This document shows positions 10,676 to 20,560 of a stretch of DNA of 64,000 bases, in pieces. Both the position numbers and the translations under genes were made by a program. The stretch lies in NCBI GenBank assembly GCA_021401465.1, contig JADDMT010000002.1, positions 186,001 to 250,000 of the forward strand, written 5' to 3'. Below the pieces are notes generated by a model, which did not search any database, had not been told where the DNA came from, and saw nothing but the letters and a program-made list of their open reading frames with translations. This stretch comes from Teratosphaeria epicoccoides. Its lineage: Eukaryota; Ascomycota; Dothideomycetes; Mycosphaerellales; Teratosphaeriaceae. How positions within the stretch are numbered: position 1 is the stretch's first letter; each line of letters opens with the position of its first letter.

Positions 10676-12145
10676 CTTCCACCGGCATCTCCCGACGAAG
10701 GTGTCCGGGGAAAGCCATTGTGCGCTAAGTGTGACTGTAGCCTACATAGCTCACAGCCATACCAGAAGTGGAAATCGATGGTCAGGCACACAGCGATAAA
10801 GATGTACCAGAACAGGAAGCGCTGCCATCCGTCCCGAATAAGATAATATGGCTGCGACGGTGTGAGAGGCGTCGCCGTGACTGTCGCGATCTTTGTGTGT
10901 GTGATCAACGTGCTTGCGGGCAGAAATTTGATGGTTAAGGTAGACGTGGCCAGTGTGTTTCTTGTCATTACATATTCCGTGGTGGTTATATGATCGCTCG
11001 ATTCCACGCCCGCCGAGCTGGCGTCGCTGGAGATGTCGCTGGTCACCCCCGGCGCAATTCGACTGTCCTTCGCTGTGAATGACTGGGGAGATGATATCGT
11101 AGGAGACCGTCTGCAGCCATTGCGAGCACTATTGTTGCCGTCGCTACGTACACATATAGCAGTGCTGTTCGAGCCCACAGCGGCGGTTGGGCTCCGGGAA
11201 ACGGGAAATTTAGTTGTCGCAGACCACCAGTATTCTGCAAACACGGTGTTGTAGGCGTAATACCTTTCACCGTCAGATAGGTACATTGTCGAGAAAGCGG
11301 TGCCACTAGACCATGTGGTGCTGGATACAATGGTCGAAGGCGCTTTGTGGTCCGTGGGTGTGCTAAAATCGGTCTTGGACGAGTCTGTATGCGTTGACAC
11401 ATGGGTCGCGCTCTGCGTTGTAATCTCGTCCACACCCGCATCGCGATCCATACCAACCGCGATTCGCTGCAGACTAGCCATGGGCATGCTCGCGGCAGGT
11501 ACAGCGTCCTCAGTGTTGGCCGATAGGTAGCAATTGTAGCCTCTTTGAGTGTCGGTCCGATACAGCACACCTGAACACGTAGGAGATTCGATCCGGGCGT
11601 CCACCATGGAGCAAGACGCGATACACTCCGAGAAGGAATCATACTGCAATTCGAAGATCCAGTGAGCGTCAATGTTGGTGGGAGGTAAGGAGCTGCTGTC
11701 ACAACGAATGTGGTAGTCAAAATGCCAATTGCCAACCAATTGGCAGGATATTGTGTTGTGATCTCCTGGGCCCGCGCTGGCTTCGGCCCTGCCTTCTGGA
11801 GCAGGCTCTTGCGCTGCCTTATCCTCAAGGTCCGAACCAGAATGCTCGTGCATCTTGTTGGAGGCTTGCTATATGCCTGCCGACAGCGTGTCTAGGCTCT
11901 GGAGTCCCACAGATATCGAAGTATATGAAGCAGTTGCGGCCCTTCTCGTCGATATTCGTGTAGACTACGCCATGACATTGGTCGAGTCCGAATCTGGTGG
12001 AAGTGCAGATGGCCATACAGTCGAAGAATGAAGCAGATCGCGTGGCATATCGCCAATCGATATCTGTGTTGCAGTGGAGCAGAACGTCGTAGTGGAAGTC
12101 TTGCGTGAACATGCCGTAGGTCCACCCGTCAGAGCCGAGGCACAT
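10543..12145 (-). CDS. Two-module PAN/apple-like, Ser/Thr-rich single-pass membrane protein (possibly frameshifted)
   Basis: The first Cys module (12145-11870) includes FHYDVLLHCNTDIDWRYA, FFDCMAICTSTRFG and CHGVVYTNIDEKGRNCFIYF. The second (about 11760-11450) repeats the plan: YHIRCDSSSLPPTNIDAHW, FSECIASCSM and CSGVLYRTDTQRGYNCYLS. This is the Cys spacing of fungal PAN/apple-like extracellular domains. A long Ser/Thr-rich stalk follows, then a membrane span FLFWYIFIAVCLTIDF (near 10800) and a tail. The first module's frame and the second's differ by one base around 11853, and I found no good intron there, so a frameshift is possible. The tail runs into the permease pseudogene in another frame, so the native stop may be lost. 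The first exon or signal peptide, upstream of 12145, is not resolved. Confidence 0.55.
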
Positions 12146-12390
12146 TGTGGCTGAATTCGTGTTGGCGGACAGCTCGTGCTGGTTGCCATCGCGGTCGACT
12201 TGCCGATTTTATCCTGTGAAGATCTGCTTGAATATGCGGTGCTCAGCATCTTTATGTGTAAGTGGAGACTTGCTCCGCCACCTCCCTATGCTTCGTCGCA
12301 GCAAGCCATGCACCCGCATATTGAAGCATGCATGAACCGGTGAACATCCACTCCACTACTGACTTCGGCAGCAGCATGGGACCCTTTGGA

Positions 12391-12987
12391 TCAAGCCAAG
12401 TGCTCTTCAACATGCCTGCTAACCGCCACCTCATCCCCCTCGAACGCGCCACAGATCGGACACTTCACACTGGCAGTCCCGAAAGACGCTGCAGAGACAC
12501 CAGTCTCATCACGCACATCATTCTCGCCCTCCGACTCGGAAAAATACGCAGCGAAGCTCCTTGGCGGCGGTCCTTCAGGAAAATCATCTTCATACTTTCT
12601 CACATCCTCAGCCATTCTCAACATCCTGTTGCCCCTGCTCACACTTCTCTGCGCATCGTTGCTCACAGCAGGAGCCGGTGTGGCAATGCTCGGAATTGTC
12701 ATCCCCTGCACACGACCTACACGTCCATCTTGGAGGCGCACCTTGATGCCTCGTGGATGATTCCCTCGTGTTAGTATTTCGGAGACTATGCCTTGGACTT
12801 GGCGGCCAGTGGGCTGATCCTGCTTGAGTACTATCGAGACGGATGCTCCAGGTACGACTTGCTGGACAGTAGGCACATTTGGGTCATATTGGGGTGGGCC
12901 TCTGGTTCCACCGCCTCGGCCTCGGCCTCGCCGCCCGTCGTTGTTGCCACGGGGTGGCCGGAGCTGACGATTGCGCGGTCTATTCAT
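12391..12987 (-). CDS. YwbE-type (DUF2196) protein with C-terminal CxxC...H zinc-finger-like motif
   Basis: 198 residues from the ATG at 12987 (MNRPRNRQLRPP); an in-frame ATG at 13155 would add a less plausible leader. Residues about 14-32 are Arg/Gly-rich (GRRGRGRGGG), typical of RNA-contacting tails. The core VPGASVSIVLKQDQPTGR and ILTRGNHPRGIKVRLQDGRV-GRVQG matches the small beta-barrel DUF2196/YwbE family, first described in bacteria and of unknown function. After an acidic linker the protein ends KCPICGAFEGDEVAVSRHVEEH, a UBZ-like C2H(H) zinc-finger pattern. An RGG tail plus KOW-like barrel suggests nucleic-acid binding, which is inference. It diverges from CWC22 with 265 bp between the starts. 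Confidence 0.75.
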   Translation of the reverse strand: MNRPRNRQLRPPRGNNDGRRGRGRGGGTRGPPQYDPNVPTVQQVVPGASVSIVLKQDQPTGRQVQGIVSEILTRGNHPRGIKVRLQDGRVGRVQGMTIPSIATPAPAVSNDAQRSVSRGNRMLRMAEDVRKYEDDFPEGPPPRSFAAYFSESEGENDVRDETGVSAASFGTASVKCPICGAFEGDEVAVSRHVEEHLA

Positions 12988-13252
12988 TGGCGATATCAGT
13001 CGTACATTCGACGGCCACACGAGTTTCTGTAGCATGTGGACTGATCTGGAAGAATGGAGATTGTTGTCAGAGCACTTCATTATGCAAGCATTGTGAATGT
13101 GGCTTGAGCGGGCTGCACCGCCACATCGTATCTGCATGACTCGGAAGATCTGCAACTGTCAACTCTCACTTTCGGCGCTTCCAAACCTTTTGGTCGCTGC
13201 CAAGTGTGTCTTGCGATCGCACACAGACCATATCTTGCTTTTGACGGAGAAC

Positions 13253-16081
13253 ATGGCTGCGACGCTACAGTCGGCGGTGCGCTTACCGTCACCGCAGCCA
13301 GGCGACGAAGTGCCCGAGAGCCCGCAGCAGCGCAAACGTGCGAGTCCACCGCCGTCCAGATCACCACCCGCCAGGCGGCGACGATCATACTCGCACTCAC
13401 CACCGCCGCCACCACGGAATGGGACTCTGCCCCGAGATGTCGACCGCGATCGGGCGCGAGAGCGGGCCAGGCAGCAGGAGGAGAGACGGCGCGAGGAGGC
13501 AGAGCCTGCCAAGCCACTCACAGCGGAGGAGAAGCAGGCTGCGGCGAAGGCGGAGTACGACAAGTTGCTGAACATGCGGTCGGGCGGTACGTATATTCCA
13601 CCGGCGAGGCTACGAGCATTGCAAGCGCAGATCACGGACAAAACGAGCAAGGAGTTCCAGCGCATGGCTTGGGAGGCCCTGAAGAAGAGCATCAACGGGT
13701 TGATTAACAAGGTCAACGTCAGCAACATCAAGCACATTGTGCCGGAGCTGTTCGCTGAGAATCTGGTGCGAGGGCGGGGTCTGTTTTGCAGGAGCATCAT
13801 GAAGGCTCAGGCAGCCAGCTTGCCGTTCACACCAACTTTCGCGGCCATGGCGGCGATCGTAAACACGAAACTGCCGCAGGTCGGCGAGCTGTTGGTGAAC
13901 AGGTTAATCATCCAATTTCGAAAGGCGTTTAAGCGGAATGACAAGAGCGTGTGCCTGAGCAGCACGACATTCATTGCGCATTTGATCAATCAACAAGTGG
14001 CGCACGAGATGCTGGCGGCGCAAATGCTGCTCTTGCTCCTGCACAAGCCGACAGATGATAGCGTAGAGATCGCAGTGGGCCTGATGAAGGAGGTCGGTCA
14101 GCACATCGAGGAGATGAACTCGCAGATTGCGCTGGCTGTGTACGACCAGTTCAGGAGCATTCTGCATGAGGCAGACATCGACAAGCGAGTGCAATACATG
14201 ATCGAAGTGCTGTTTCAGATCCGCAAAGATCGCTACAAAAACCATCAGGCCATACGAGAGGAGCTGGATTTAGTGGAAGAGGAGGACCAGATTACCCACC
14301 GTCCTGGGTTACAGGACACTTTGTCGACCGAGGACGGATTGAACATCTTCAAATTCGACCCAGAATACGAGGCCAACGAGGAAGCATACAAGAAGCTCAA
14401 GGCTGATATTCTGGGTGAGGCTTCTGGCAGCGAAGATGAGGATGCGAGCGGCTCTGGAGAGAGCAGCGAGGATGAAGTGGAAGCTGAGCAGGAGAAGGCG
14501 CTCGAGATCAAGGACCAGTCCAATACCGATCTGGTCAACCTGCGGCGTTCGATCTACCTCACAATCATGTCTTCTGGAGGCTTTGAGGAAGCTTGTCACA
14601 AGCTCATGCGCATAAATCTTCCTGCTACCCGCGAAGAGGAGTTGCCGAGTATGATCATTGAGTGCTGCAGTCAGGAGCGTACCTACAACAAGTTCTTCGG
14701 CATGATTGGAGAGCGCTTCTGCAAGCTCAACAGACTTTGGAAGGACCTCTTCCAAAGTATGTTCGAGAAGTATTACGAAACGATCCATCGTTACGAGACG
14801 AACCGTCTGCGAATCATTGCACAATTCTTCGGCTACCTGCTTTCTGTCGATGCCATTAGCTGGGAAATCTTCCACGTCATCAAGCTGAACGAGGACGACA
14901 CTACTTCATCCTCGCGCATTTTCATTAAGATCTTGTTTGAGGAGCTGTCGATGGGCATCGGGATGAGGAAGATGGCCGAGAAATTCAAAGCCGATGAGCT
15001 CCAGCCTGCGCTGGCCGGCATTTTCCCAACGGATGACCCGAGAAATACACGATTCAGTATCAACTTCTTCACGGCTATTGGCATGGGTGTGCTCACAGAA
15101 GGGATGCGTGAGTGGCTCAAGAACATGCCGAAGCCAGTGCCTGCGGCCCTACCTGCTCGCAGTCCTACGCCCAGTAGCAGAGGCAGGAGCGAGAGTCGCA
15201 GCAGCTACTCCAGTTACTCAAGCTATTCATCACGATCAGACTCACGGTCGAGGTCGAGGACACCACCACGAAGAAGCCGTGGCAGAAGCTATACCAGAAG
15301 TGCGTCTCCGCTCAGAAGGGGAGCCGGAAAGGACGCCTCATACTCTCGTCCACGCTCGCGCAGCTACTTGCGTTCGCCACCCAGGAGACGCCAGATATCG
15401 TACAGTGAATCTCGATCTCCACCGCCAAGGCGAGGGCGCGTCTCATCTGACAGCCGCTCGCCTCCGCGACGAGGCAGGAGCCTTAGTTACAGCGGCGACT
15501 CCCAGTCACCGCCGCAAAGAAGAAGTAGGAGGTACTCGCCCTCCGTCAGTCGCTCGCCACCAAAACGCACCATCAATGGCAAGCGAAGAGCTTCGACAAT
15601 CTCAAGTTCCCCCCAACCAAGGCGCGATCGCAGAGCTATGACTGACTCGAGATCTCCGCCTCTACAGAGAAGAGGGAGAGAGACGAGCTTCACCCGCTCG
15701 CCGTCACCTCCGACACGCCGAAGTAATGGGAGAAGCAGATCCCGCTCACCACCCTCTCGCAAGCGCGCTCGAAGCTACTCACGCAGCTCATACGATTCGC
15801 GCTCTCCTTCGCGGTCACGCTCGCCGCCTCGTCGCCAAGCTGCCGGCAGGTCGAATGGCCCAGCTAGGAAGCGCAGACGCAACACCAGCTCGCCAGAGAC
15901 TTCGCGGTCTCCGTCGCGGAAGCCGGCGCCGGTTGCTGAGAAGAAGGTAGATGCTCAAGAAGATCTGAGTCACATCCATCCCTCCAGGAGAGGCTTGATG
16001 GGAGCAGGCGATGGGACAGGTGGAACGGGTGGTAGTGTTGCCGGGCGAGGCGGAAGGGCTAGGGCTGCTGATTTTGAATGA
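13253..16081 (+). CDS. CWC22: Pre-mRNA-splicing factor CWC22
   Basis: 942 residues in one exon; the start MAATLQSAVRLPSPQPG is preferred over an in-frame ATG at 13097. After an Arg/Ser/Pro-rich N-terminus come GGTYIPPARLRALQ and an MIF4G domain (about residues 125-330; WEALKKSINGLINKVN, LFCRSIMKAQ). An acidic linker follows, then an MA3 domain (about 426-545; LRRSIYLTIMSSGGFEEACH, MIGERFCKLN). The block LNEDDTTSSSRIFIKILFEE is characteristic of CWC22. The C-terminal third (about 636-900) is a long RS domain of RSRSPPRR-like units. CWC22 joins the spliceosome around activation and, in organisms with an exon junction complex, delivers eIF4A3. The RS tail is longer than in yeast, as in other filamentous fungi. 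Confidence 0.95.
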   Translation: MAATLQSAVRLPSPQPGDEVPESPQQRKRASPPPSRSPPARRRRSYSHSPPPPPRNGTLPRDVDRDRARERARQQEERRREEAEPAKPLTAEEKQAAAKAEYDKLLNMRSGGTYIPPARLRALQAQITDKTSKEFQRMAWEALKKSINGLINKVNVSNIKHIVPELFAENLVRGRGLFCRSIMKAQAASLPFTPTFAAMAAIVNTKLPQVGELLVNRLIIQFRKAFKRNDKSVCLSSTTFIAHLINQQVAHEMLAAQMLLLLLHKPTDDSVEIAVGLMKEVGQHIEEMNSQIALAVYDQFRSILHEADIDKRVQYMIEVLFQIRKDRYKNHQAIREELDLVEEEDQITHRPGLQDTLSTEDGLNIFKFDPEYEANEEAYKKLKADILGEASGSEDEDASGSGESSEDEVEAEQEKALEIKDQSNTDLVNLRRSIYLTIMSSGGFEEACHKLMRINLPATREEELPSMIIECCSQERTYNKFFGMIGERFCKLNRLWKDLFQSMFEKYYETIHRYETNRLRIIAQFFGYLLSVDAISWEIFHVIKLNEDDTTSSSRIFIKILFEELSMGIGMRKMAEKFKADELQPALAGIFPTDDPRNTRFSINFFTAIGMGVLTEGMREWLKNMPKPVPAALPARSPTPSSRGRSESRSSYSSYSSYSSRSDSRSRSRTPPRRSRGRSYTRSASPLRRGAGKDASYSRPRSRSYLRSPPRRRQISYSESRSPPPRRGRVSSDSRSPPRRGRSLSYSGDSQSPPQRRSRRYSPSVSRSPPKRTINGKRRASTISSSPQPRRDRRAMTDSRSPPLQRRGRETSFTRSPSPPTRRSNGRSRSRSPPSRKRARSYSRSSYDSRSPSRSRSPPRRQAAGRSNGPARKRRRNTSSPETSRSPSRKPAPVAEKKVDAQEDLSHIHPSRRGLMGAGDGTGGTGGSVAGRGGRARAADFE

Positions 16082-16418
16082 AGTTTGAAATGCTGGTGAG
16101 GCTGCTAAATGTTGACACCGCACGTGGCTGCATGAGACCTGTGGAATGCGGGACGGCAGCATCTTAAGAATTGGGAAGTGACACAATTCCTGCCCTACCT
16201 CCTAACCGACTGCCAGGCGGAAATAAGAGGATCACGCCAAGTGCTTGCCCATTCCACATTTCCTCGCTTCCAAGAACATATGCCAACTCGTACGTCATGT
16301 AAACAATATGCTATGCTGATAAAACGCGGGAGGGTGCAGCCCTGTGTCGAGGCGCGCGCAAGTGGTGTTATTGATGACCTTTCCTTCACGTTGACAGCAT
16401 CGATATTCACCTTCAGCC
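16082..16418. other. Intergenic region between CWC22 and the But2-type gene
   Basis: 337 bases hold the 3' end of CWC22 and the promoter of the wall-protein gene. No protein-like frame or RNA gene was seen. Confidence 0.6.
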
Positions 16419-17519
16419 ATGGCGCCAGTACTCCTCCTCGCAGCTCTTGCGGCTACCGCGACAGCACAATCCTGCTGTTTCAACCTCACCGCCTCCAATG
16501 GCGCACCCGTGGGCCAGCTTGCTGACGGCCAGAATCGCATCAACCAGACTAATCTCCCTACTCCTGAATCCTTGTACTGCCTTGACGACAGCACTGGTGG
16601 CCTGACGGATGAGCAAGGCCGCGGTTGCTTGCTTGCCTATGAGACCGAGCAGTTCCAGTGTGATCAAGGCAGCGCGCCCACTGCAGGGTTCAGCCTCGCT
16701 TCCAACGGGACGTTGGAGTACAATGGATCTGCGGTCTTCTGGAGCTGTCCGACGAGTGATAATAACGGATGGAGTAAGTCCACATTTACTGAATTTCGTT
16801 GCAAATACTGTATGATCAGTGCTGACAGAAAGCCAGACCTCTACGCCCAACCCCTCGCCGGCCAGACGCAATGCACGCCCATCGAATTGAATGCAGATAA
16901 CACATGCCAGCGCACTATCACCACAATCACCCTCGCGGCTGATTGCTCGACATCTTCGACCTTTGCCACTGCCGCTCCTTCGGCCCCTACCGCCGCTGCG
17001 CCGACAGCCACAGCTAGCTCGTCCTCGTCGTCAGGCTGTCCGCTCGACTTGACTGGAGACTGGCAGTACCCTCACCTCATCGTCCACGTCGACCAAACGC
17101 ACCCAGATACCGCGTACGGGACTTCCTACAACGGTACCGCGCTCTCCGGCTCCGTTGCCTCCCTTTACACTTTCGACATCCCCACATCCTACAATGGGAA
17201 AACTTGCTCTGTCATTTTCGCGTGGCCGATGCAGTCTCAGCTCACGACCTCCTCGTACGCAACATCTGGGAACGGGCTCTTCGACTTGGCAGTCTTGTCG
17301 AGAAACCCGAATGAAGGCACGACTTACAACAGTGTTCCAGCTGCGCAGGAGGATATAGGAGATGTGACCTTGGCGCCTGGGACTGCGGTGACGGTTGCGA
17401 CGAGCAAATGTGCGGCAGGTGATGCTGTTTCGTTTGAGATGAGGAGTGCCGGTGGGAATATCGATTATTTCCAGGACTATAATCCTTGTGCTATCGGGTT
17501 GTATATGGTGGCCAAGTAG
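16419..17519 (+). CDS. Secreted But2-domain cell-surface protein
   Basis: Exons 16419-16773 and 16837-17519 flank a 63-bp intron (GTAAGT...GCTGAC...CCAG). The intron length is a multiple of three, so an unspliced frame also reads through, but splicing gives NNGWNLYAQPLAGQTQC, the normal family sequence. A signal peptide (MAPVLLLAALAATATA) is followed by a Cys-containing domain with SLYCLDD, a Ser/Thr/Ala-rich linker (about 175-200), and a C-terminal domain with CPLDLTGDWQYPHLIV, YTFDIPTSYNGKTCSVIFAW and NIDYFQDYNPCAIGLYM, the But2 C-terminal pattern of fungal wall-associated proteins. Expected location is the cell wall or exterior. There is no GPI signal. Biochemical function is unknown. Confidence 0.8.
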   Translation: MAPVLLLAALAATATAQSCCFNLTASNGAPVGQLADGQNRINQTNLPTPESLYCLDDSTGGLTDEQGRGCLLAYETEQFQCDQGSAPTAGFSLASNGTLEYNGSAVFWSCPTSDNNGWSKSTFTEFRCKYCMISADRKPDLYAQPLAGQTQCTPIELNADNTCQRTITTITLAADCSTSSTFATAAPSAPTAAAPTATASSSSSSGCPLDLTGDWQYPHLIVHVDQTHPDTAYGTSYNGTALSGSVASLYTFDIPTSYNGKTCSVIFAWPMQSQLTTSSYATSGNGLFDLAVLSRNPNEGTTYNSVPAAQEDIGDVTLAPGTAVTVATSKCAAGDAVSFEMRSAGGNIDYFQDYNPCAIGLYMVAK

Positions 17520-18135
17520 GTGATGGACCGGTGTTAGTGGAATGGTAATTTTGGTCAGATTTGCTCGGCACTGTTGAGAGTGGGAGGTTGTACGCAAGGT
17601 CTCATGAACGCTCAATTTTGATGTTTCCTCTACCGTAATGTGCAACAACAACGCTCGAGGCGGGTAGACGTCATTCTATCATGCTGAAGTCCAATCTCGC
17701 AGAATCAGCGTGATTCAAGTGCGTGCCCAACGTCATGATCAATCAAGAGCTTCCTCGGCTGCTAGCCCCAGCTGTTTCGTCGTCAATGCGCAAGAAGCCT
17801 CGCGTGTGCTCTCACACTCGCCTATGCCTGCACTTGAGAAATAAGAGGGCCCATCAGCGTATGAACAAAAGACAGCACCTAGGGCCGCATCACCAGCATT
17901 GCAGCACGTACGAGTGGGGGTCCTGATCAGCTTCACCTACCAGTCTCCTCATTTCTGTCAAACCCCGTACACATAGCATGATGCTCCGAATTGCTCCAGT
18001 CCACAAGCATGGAGCGCCTGAAATTAATCATTAGCATTGCAAAAGAGTACAGGCTTGTGGTCTCAACGGCCACTGACGTATCAGTCTCTCACCTCTGTCA
18101 TTGCCCACTCAGACGATCTTGTATCATGCTGCCTA
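17520..18135. other. Intergenic, no gene recognised
   Basis: About 615 bases between the convergent But2 and F-box genes. No convincing frame, RNA or repeat was seen. Confidence 0.55.
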
Positions 18136-18762
18136 TCACCCCAAATGGACAGTATGAAGCACTTGAAACCCTCCAATCACCCTCGTAGTCCCATCCATCA
18201 ACGCCGGCTTCAGCATCTTCACCATAGTGTCCTCAACCAAACCGAACGTAACACCATCCACGCCCCGAGTCATCGCCACAACATGCCTCCACGGCGGATG
18301 GCTGCGACTGAACACATCGACACTCACCAGAAGCGTCGTACCGGCTGGCTCCGTCACCAGCATCTGTCGATACGAAGCGCCTTCGTCGTCCGAGGCGCCG
18401 TCATAGTATCCCATGCTCGCTGCGAAATCTCTCTGGCCAATGAGGCGCCTCGCGCGCAGCATCTTGAACCCTTTATCTTTGCCATCCCACCAGCCGCCGT
18501 GGTTGAAGTCAATCCATTTGACGATGCTTACCGGTTCTGTGTACGCCGGGCTGTGGTCGTCCCCGAACAAGGTCGGCGAGATCAAAGTCTTGAGCTTGCT
18601 TGGCATTCCGAGTTCGTGTTGGATGTGCGCTGACTCCGCGATGATTTGCTGCCATTGCTTGCAGATGCGCTGAGCTGTTGTGAAAATTGTGCTTGAAGGA
18701 AGCTGGAGAACGATCTGCTCGACCAGCTCTGGCAGAGCGAGGACTGCCGCTGCCGCTGCCAT
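18136..18762 (-). CDS. F-box domain protein (paralogue A)
   Basis: 208 residues in one exon. The N-terminus ALPELVEQIVLQLPSSTIFT followed by AQRICKQWQQIIAES is a standard F-box (LPEL...IL..LP...L......VC..W...I). The rest (WIDFNHGGWWDGKDKG, LLVSVDVFSRSHPPWRHVV, GVTFGLVEDTMVKM) is typical of short dothideomycete F-box proteins without recognisable substrate repeats. Such proteins may serve as SCF ubiquitin-ligase adaptors through Skp1, but this is inferred from the F-box only. The neighbour at 19377-20066 is a paralogue in the same orientation with the same length and block order. Confidence 0.75.
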   Translation of the reverse strand: MAAAAAVLALPELVEQIVLQLPSSTIFTTAQRICKQWQQIIAESAHIQHELGMPSKLKTLISPTLFGDDHSPAYTEPVSIVKWIDFNHGGWWDGKDKGFKMLRARRLIGQRDFAASMGYYDGASDDEGASYRQMLVTEPAGTTLLVSVDVFSRSHPPWRHVVAMTRGVDGVTFGLVEDTMVKMLKPALMDGTTRVIGGFQVLHTVHLG

Positions 18763-19032
18763 TGTTGGTTGAAGGTGCTAGTACTCGTTGTCGGTGCAGA
18801 AGAAAGGAAGATTTTGGGACAAGCTTGCTACTGCTGGAAGGAACGGACCACCCTATGTTGGCGAGTGTGGCACAGCAACCGGAACCACGGTACGGAGTTG
18901 GCCGCCCGATCACATGCCAGAAGATACAAACGTTCGAGCGCAGGACGAGACAAGAGATATTCATCTGATATTCGAAGCTCGAGATATAGCGATGCACGTT
19001 ATTGATGCATGTCATTGATATTGACGATTCAC
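18763..19032. other. Spacer between F-box paralogues
   Basis: Promoter side of F-box paralogue A. It has no gene-like frame and leads into the minisatellite. Confidence 0.5.
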
Positions 19033-19155
19033 GTTGACGGTTGATGTTGACGGTTGATGTTGACGGTTGATGTTGACGGTTGATGTTGACGGTTGATGTT
19101 GACGGTTGATGTTGATGGTTGATGTTGACGGTTGATGTTAATGGTTGATGTTGAC
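19033..19155. repeat. 13-bp minisatellite, about 9.5 copies
   Basis: Tandem copies of GTTGACGGTTGAT from 19033 to 19149, with occasional C-to-T or C-to-A variants, followed by a degenerate copy. Related GTTGA/GGTTGAT words continue in scattered form to about 19340. Each unit is itself close to a dimer of GTTGAYG and GTTGAT, suggesting growth from a 6-7 bp seed. It lies between two F-box paralogues. Confidence 0.9.
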
Positions 19156-19376
19156 GTCTAAGTTGGTACCGATGGTTCATGTTGACAATGGATGTTGACG
19201 ATTCATGTTGACGGATCGATTGCGGTGATCGAGAGGGATTGCCGATGGTGATTTTTAACGGTGGTAGTTGATGGTGATAGGTGATCTCTAAGGGTTGATG
19301 CGTGAGGGTTGAAGCGTGAGGGTTGAAGTCAATGGTTGATAGTGATATGATTCCTCCGTCTTCGTAAACTCGATCC

Positions 19377-20066
19377 CTACTTCTCTCCACCCTTTATGAG
19401 CACTCGAAACGTCTTCGCCACATGACTATGCTTCTCCGCATCCCAGCATGTCCTCAACAGCTCAGTCGTGACCTCCTCAATGTCTGCAAACGTAATCCCC
19501 ACCGTGCGCCGCACACTCGCGCTCACAAACCGCTCATCACTACGCCACATCGGCCTCGCATCTCGGACCCTGCCACTCACATATACCCGAAGCTGCATGG
19601 TCGTGCAAGGTGGCGAAGTGGCGTACATCTTCCTCCAAGACGCGCGACCACCATTGACCCTCTCGAGAGCACAAGTGTCATTGAAAATGTCTCCTGCTAA
19701 GTCCGACACGGAGCGAGTCGCTGCGTATAGCCATACGCCGTTGCTTCGGCGCATCAGCATGCCGCGATACGGACCCTTGCGGCAAACGATAGCCGTTGCG
19801 CATGTCAATAGAGAAGCATAGATTGGCAGATCATATTGCTCGCCAGGAATTCCATATGCGGTTGGTGTCACCACAGACTGATTTAGAGCCGTAGGGATGC
19901 CGAGGTGGTGAGAGATGCGCGGCGATGTCGTGATAGCCATATCCCATGCTTTGCACACGCGAGTAGCCTTGGCAATTATGTCGTTTCGGGGCAACTCCAG
20001 TATAATGAGTTCCAGCAGCTCGGTGATGCTGAGCGTCTTGTTGGCAGCGACCATTTGCTTCGGCAT
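19377..20066 (-). CDS. F-box domain protein (paralogue B)
   Basis: 229 residues from the ATG at 20066 (MPKQMVAANKTLSITELLEL); an in-frame ATG at 20228 would add 54 unlikely residues. The F-box is ITELLELIILELPRNDIIAK then ATRVCKAWDMAITTS, followed by PRISHHLGIP, which parallels HIQHELGMP of the neighbour. The C-terminal block VGITFADIEEVTTELLRTCW also aligns with paralogue A. The possible role is as an SCF adaptor of unknown substrate. Divergence between the two copies is considerable, so the duplication is old or evolution is fast. Confidence 0.72.
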   Translation of the reverse strand: MPKQMVAANKTLSITELLELIILELPRNDIIAKATRVCKAWDMAITTSPRISHHLGIPTALNQSVVTPTAYGIPGEQYDLPIYASLLTCATAIVCRKGPYRGMLMRRSNGVWLYAATRSVSDLAGDIFNDTCALERVNGGRASWRKMYATSPPCTTMQLRVYVSGRVRDARPMWRSDERFVSASVRRTVGITFADIEEVTTELLRTCWDAEKHSHVAKTFRVLIKGGEK

Positions 20067-20560
20067 CTCTAATGAGCTAAGCTGGAGCGACTTGCTTTCG
20101 ATGTTCTGGAGCCCGGACTTGATGGAGCACTGCGTGTGTATACAAATTAGTGTCTCCAGATCCAAAATGAGTAAGCTGCCAAAGATATCAGTATGTGAAA
20201 GACGGCGGTCTATCTTAGCGCCTTTCACACCAGTTGTGCGCTTATCAGCGCCAAAGCCATGTCGAGTACAGGATCAGATTGCTTTTGAATAGTCACAGGC
20301 AGCCCCAAGGCAGTATACGCACACACCTGCTGCCGCCAGGATTCGCTGAATGATCATCGAGATCCAATACACCTAGGTGGCATGTGCGCGTGCGGTCTCA
20401 TGGCAGTCTTTGGATGAGATCCCTTGCAATTCTTCCGGCTGAGATCCAGGGTATCTCCACGACAGTCTACAATATCAGCATGTCCACGCAATACCAGGCT
20501 ACCGCCATGAGTACGAGGACTCTGCCGAACGTAAATGCCACCAGCTCAATGCCCGCCGAT
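20067..20560. other. Intergenic, no gene recognised
   Basis: The upstream side of F-box paralogue B and the 3' flank of the DUF7029 gene. No supported feature. Confidence 0.5.

Noticed and set aside
18509..19390. A 293-codon minus-strand frame with STVNINRQHQP repeats
   Set aside because: Produced by the 13-bp minisatellite (39 bp encode 13 residues) and overlaps the F-box gene in another frame; no family match.
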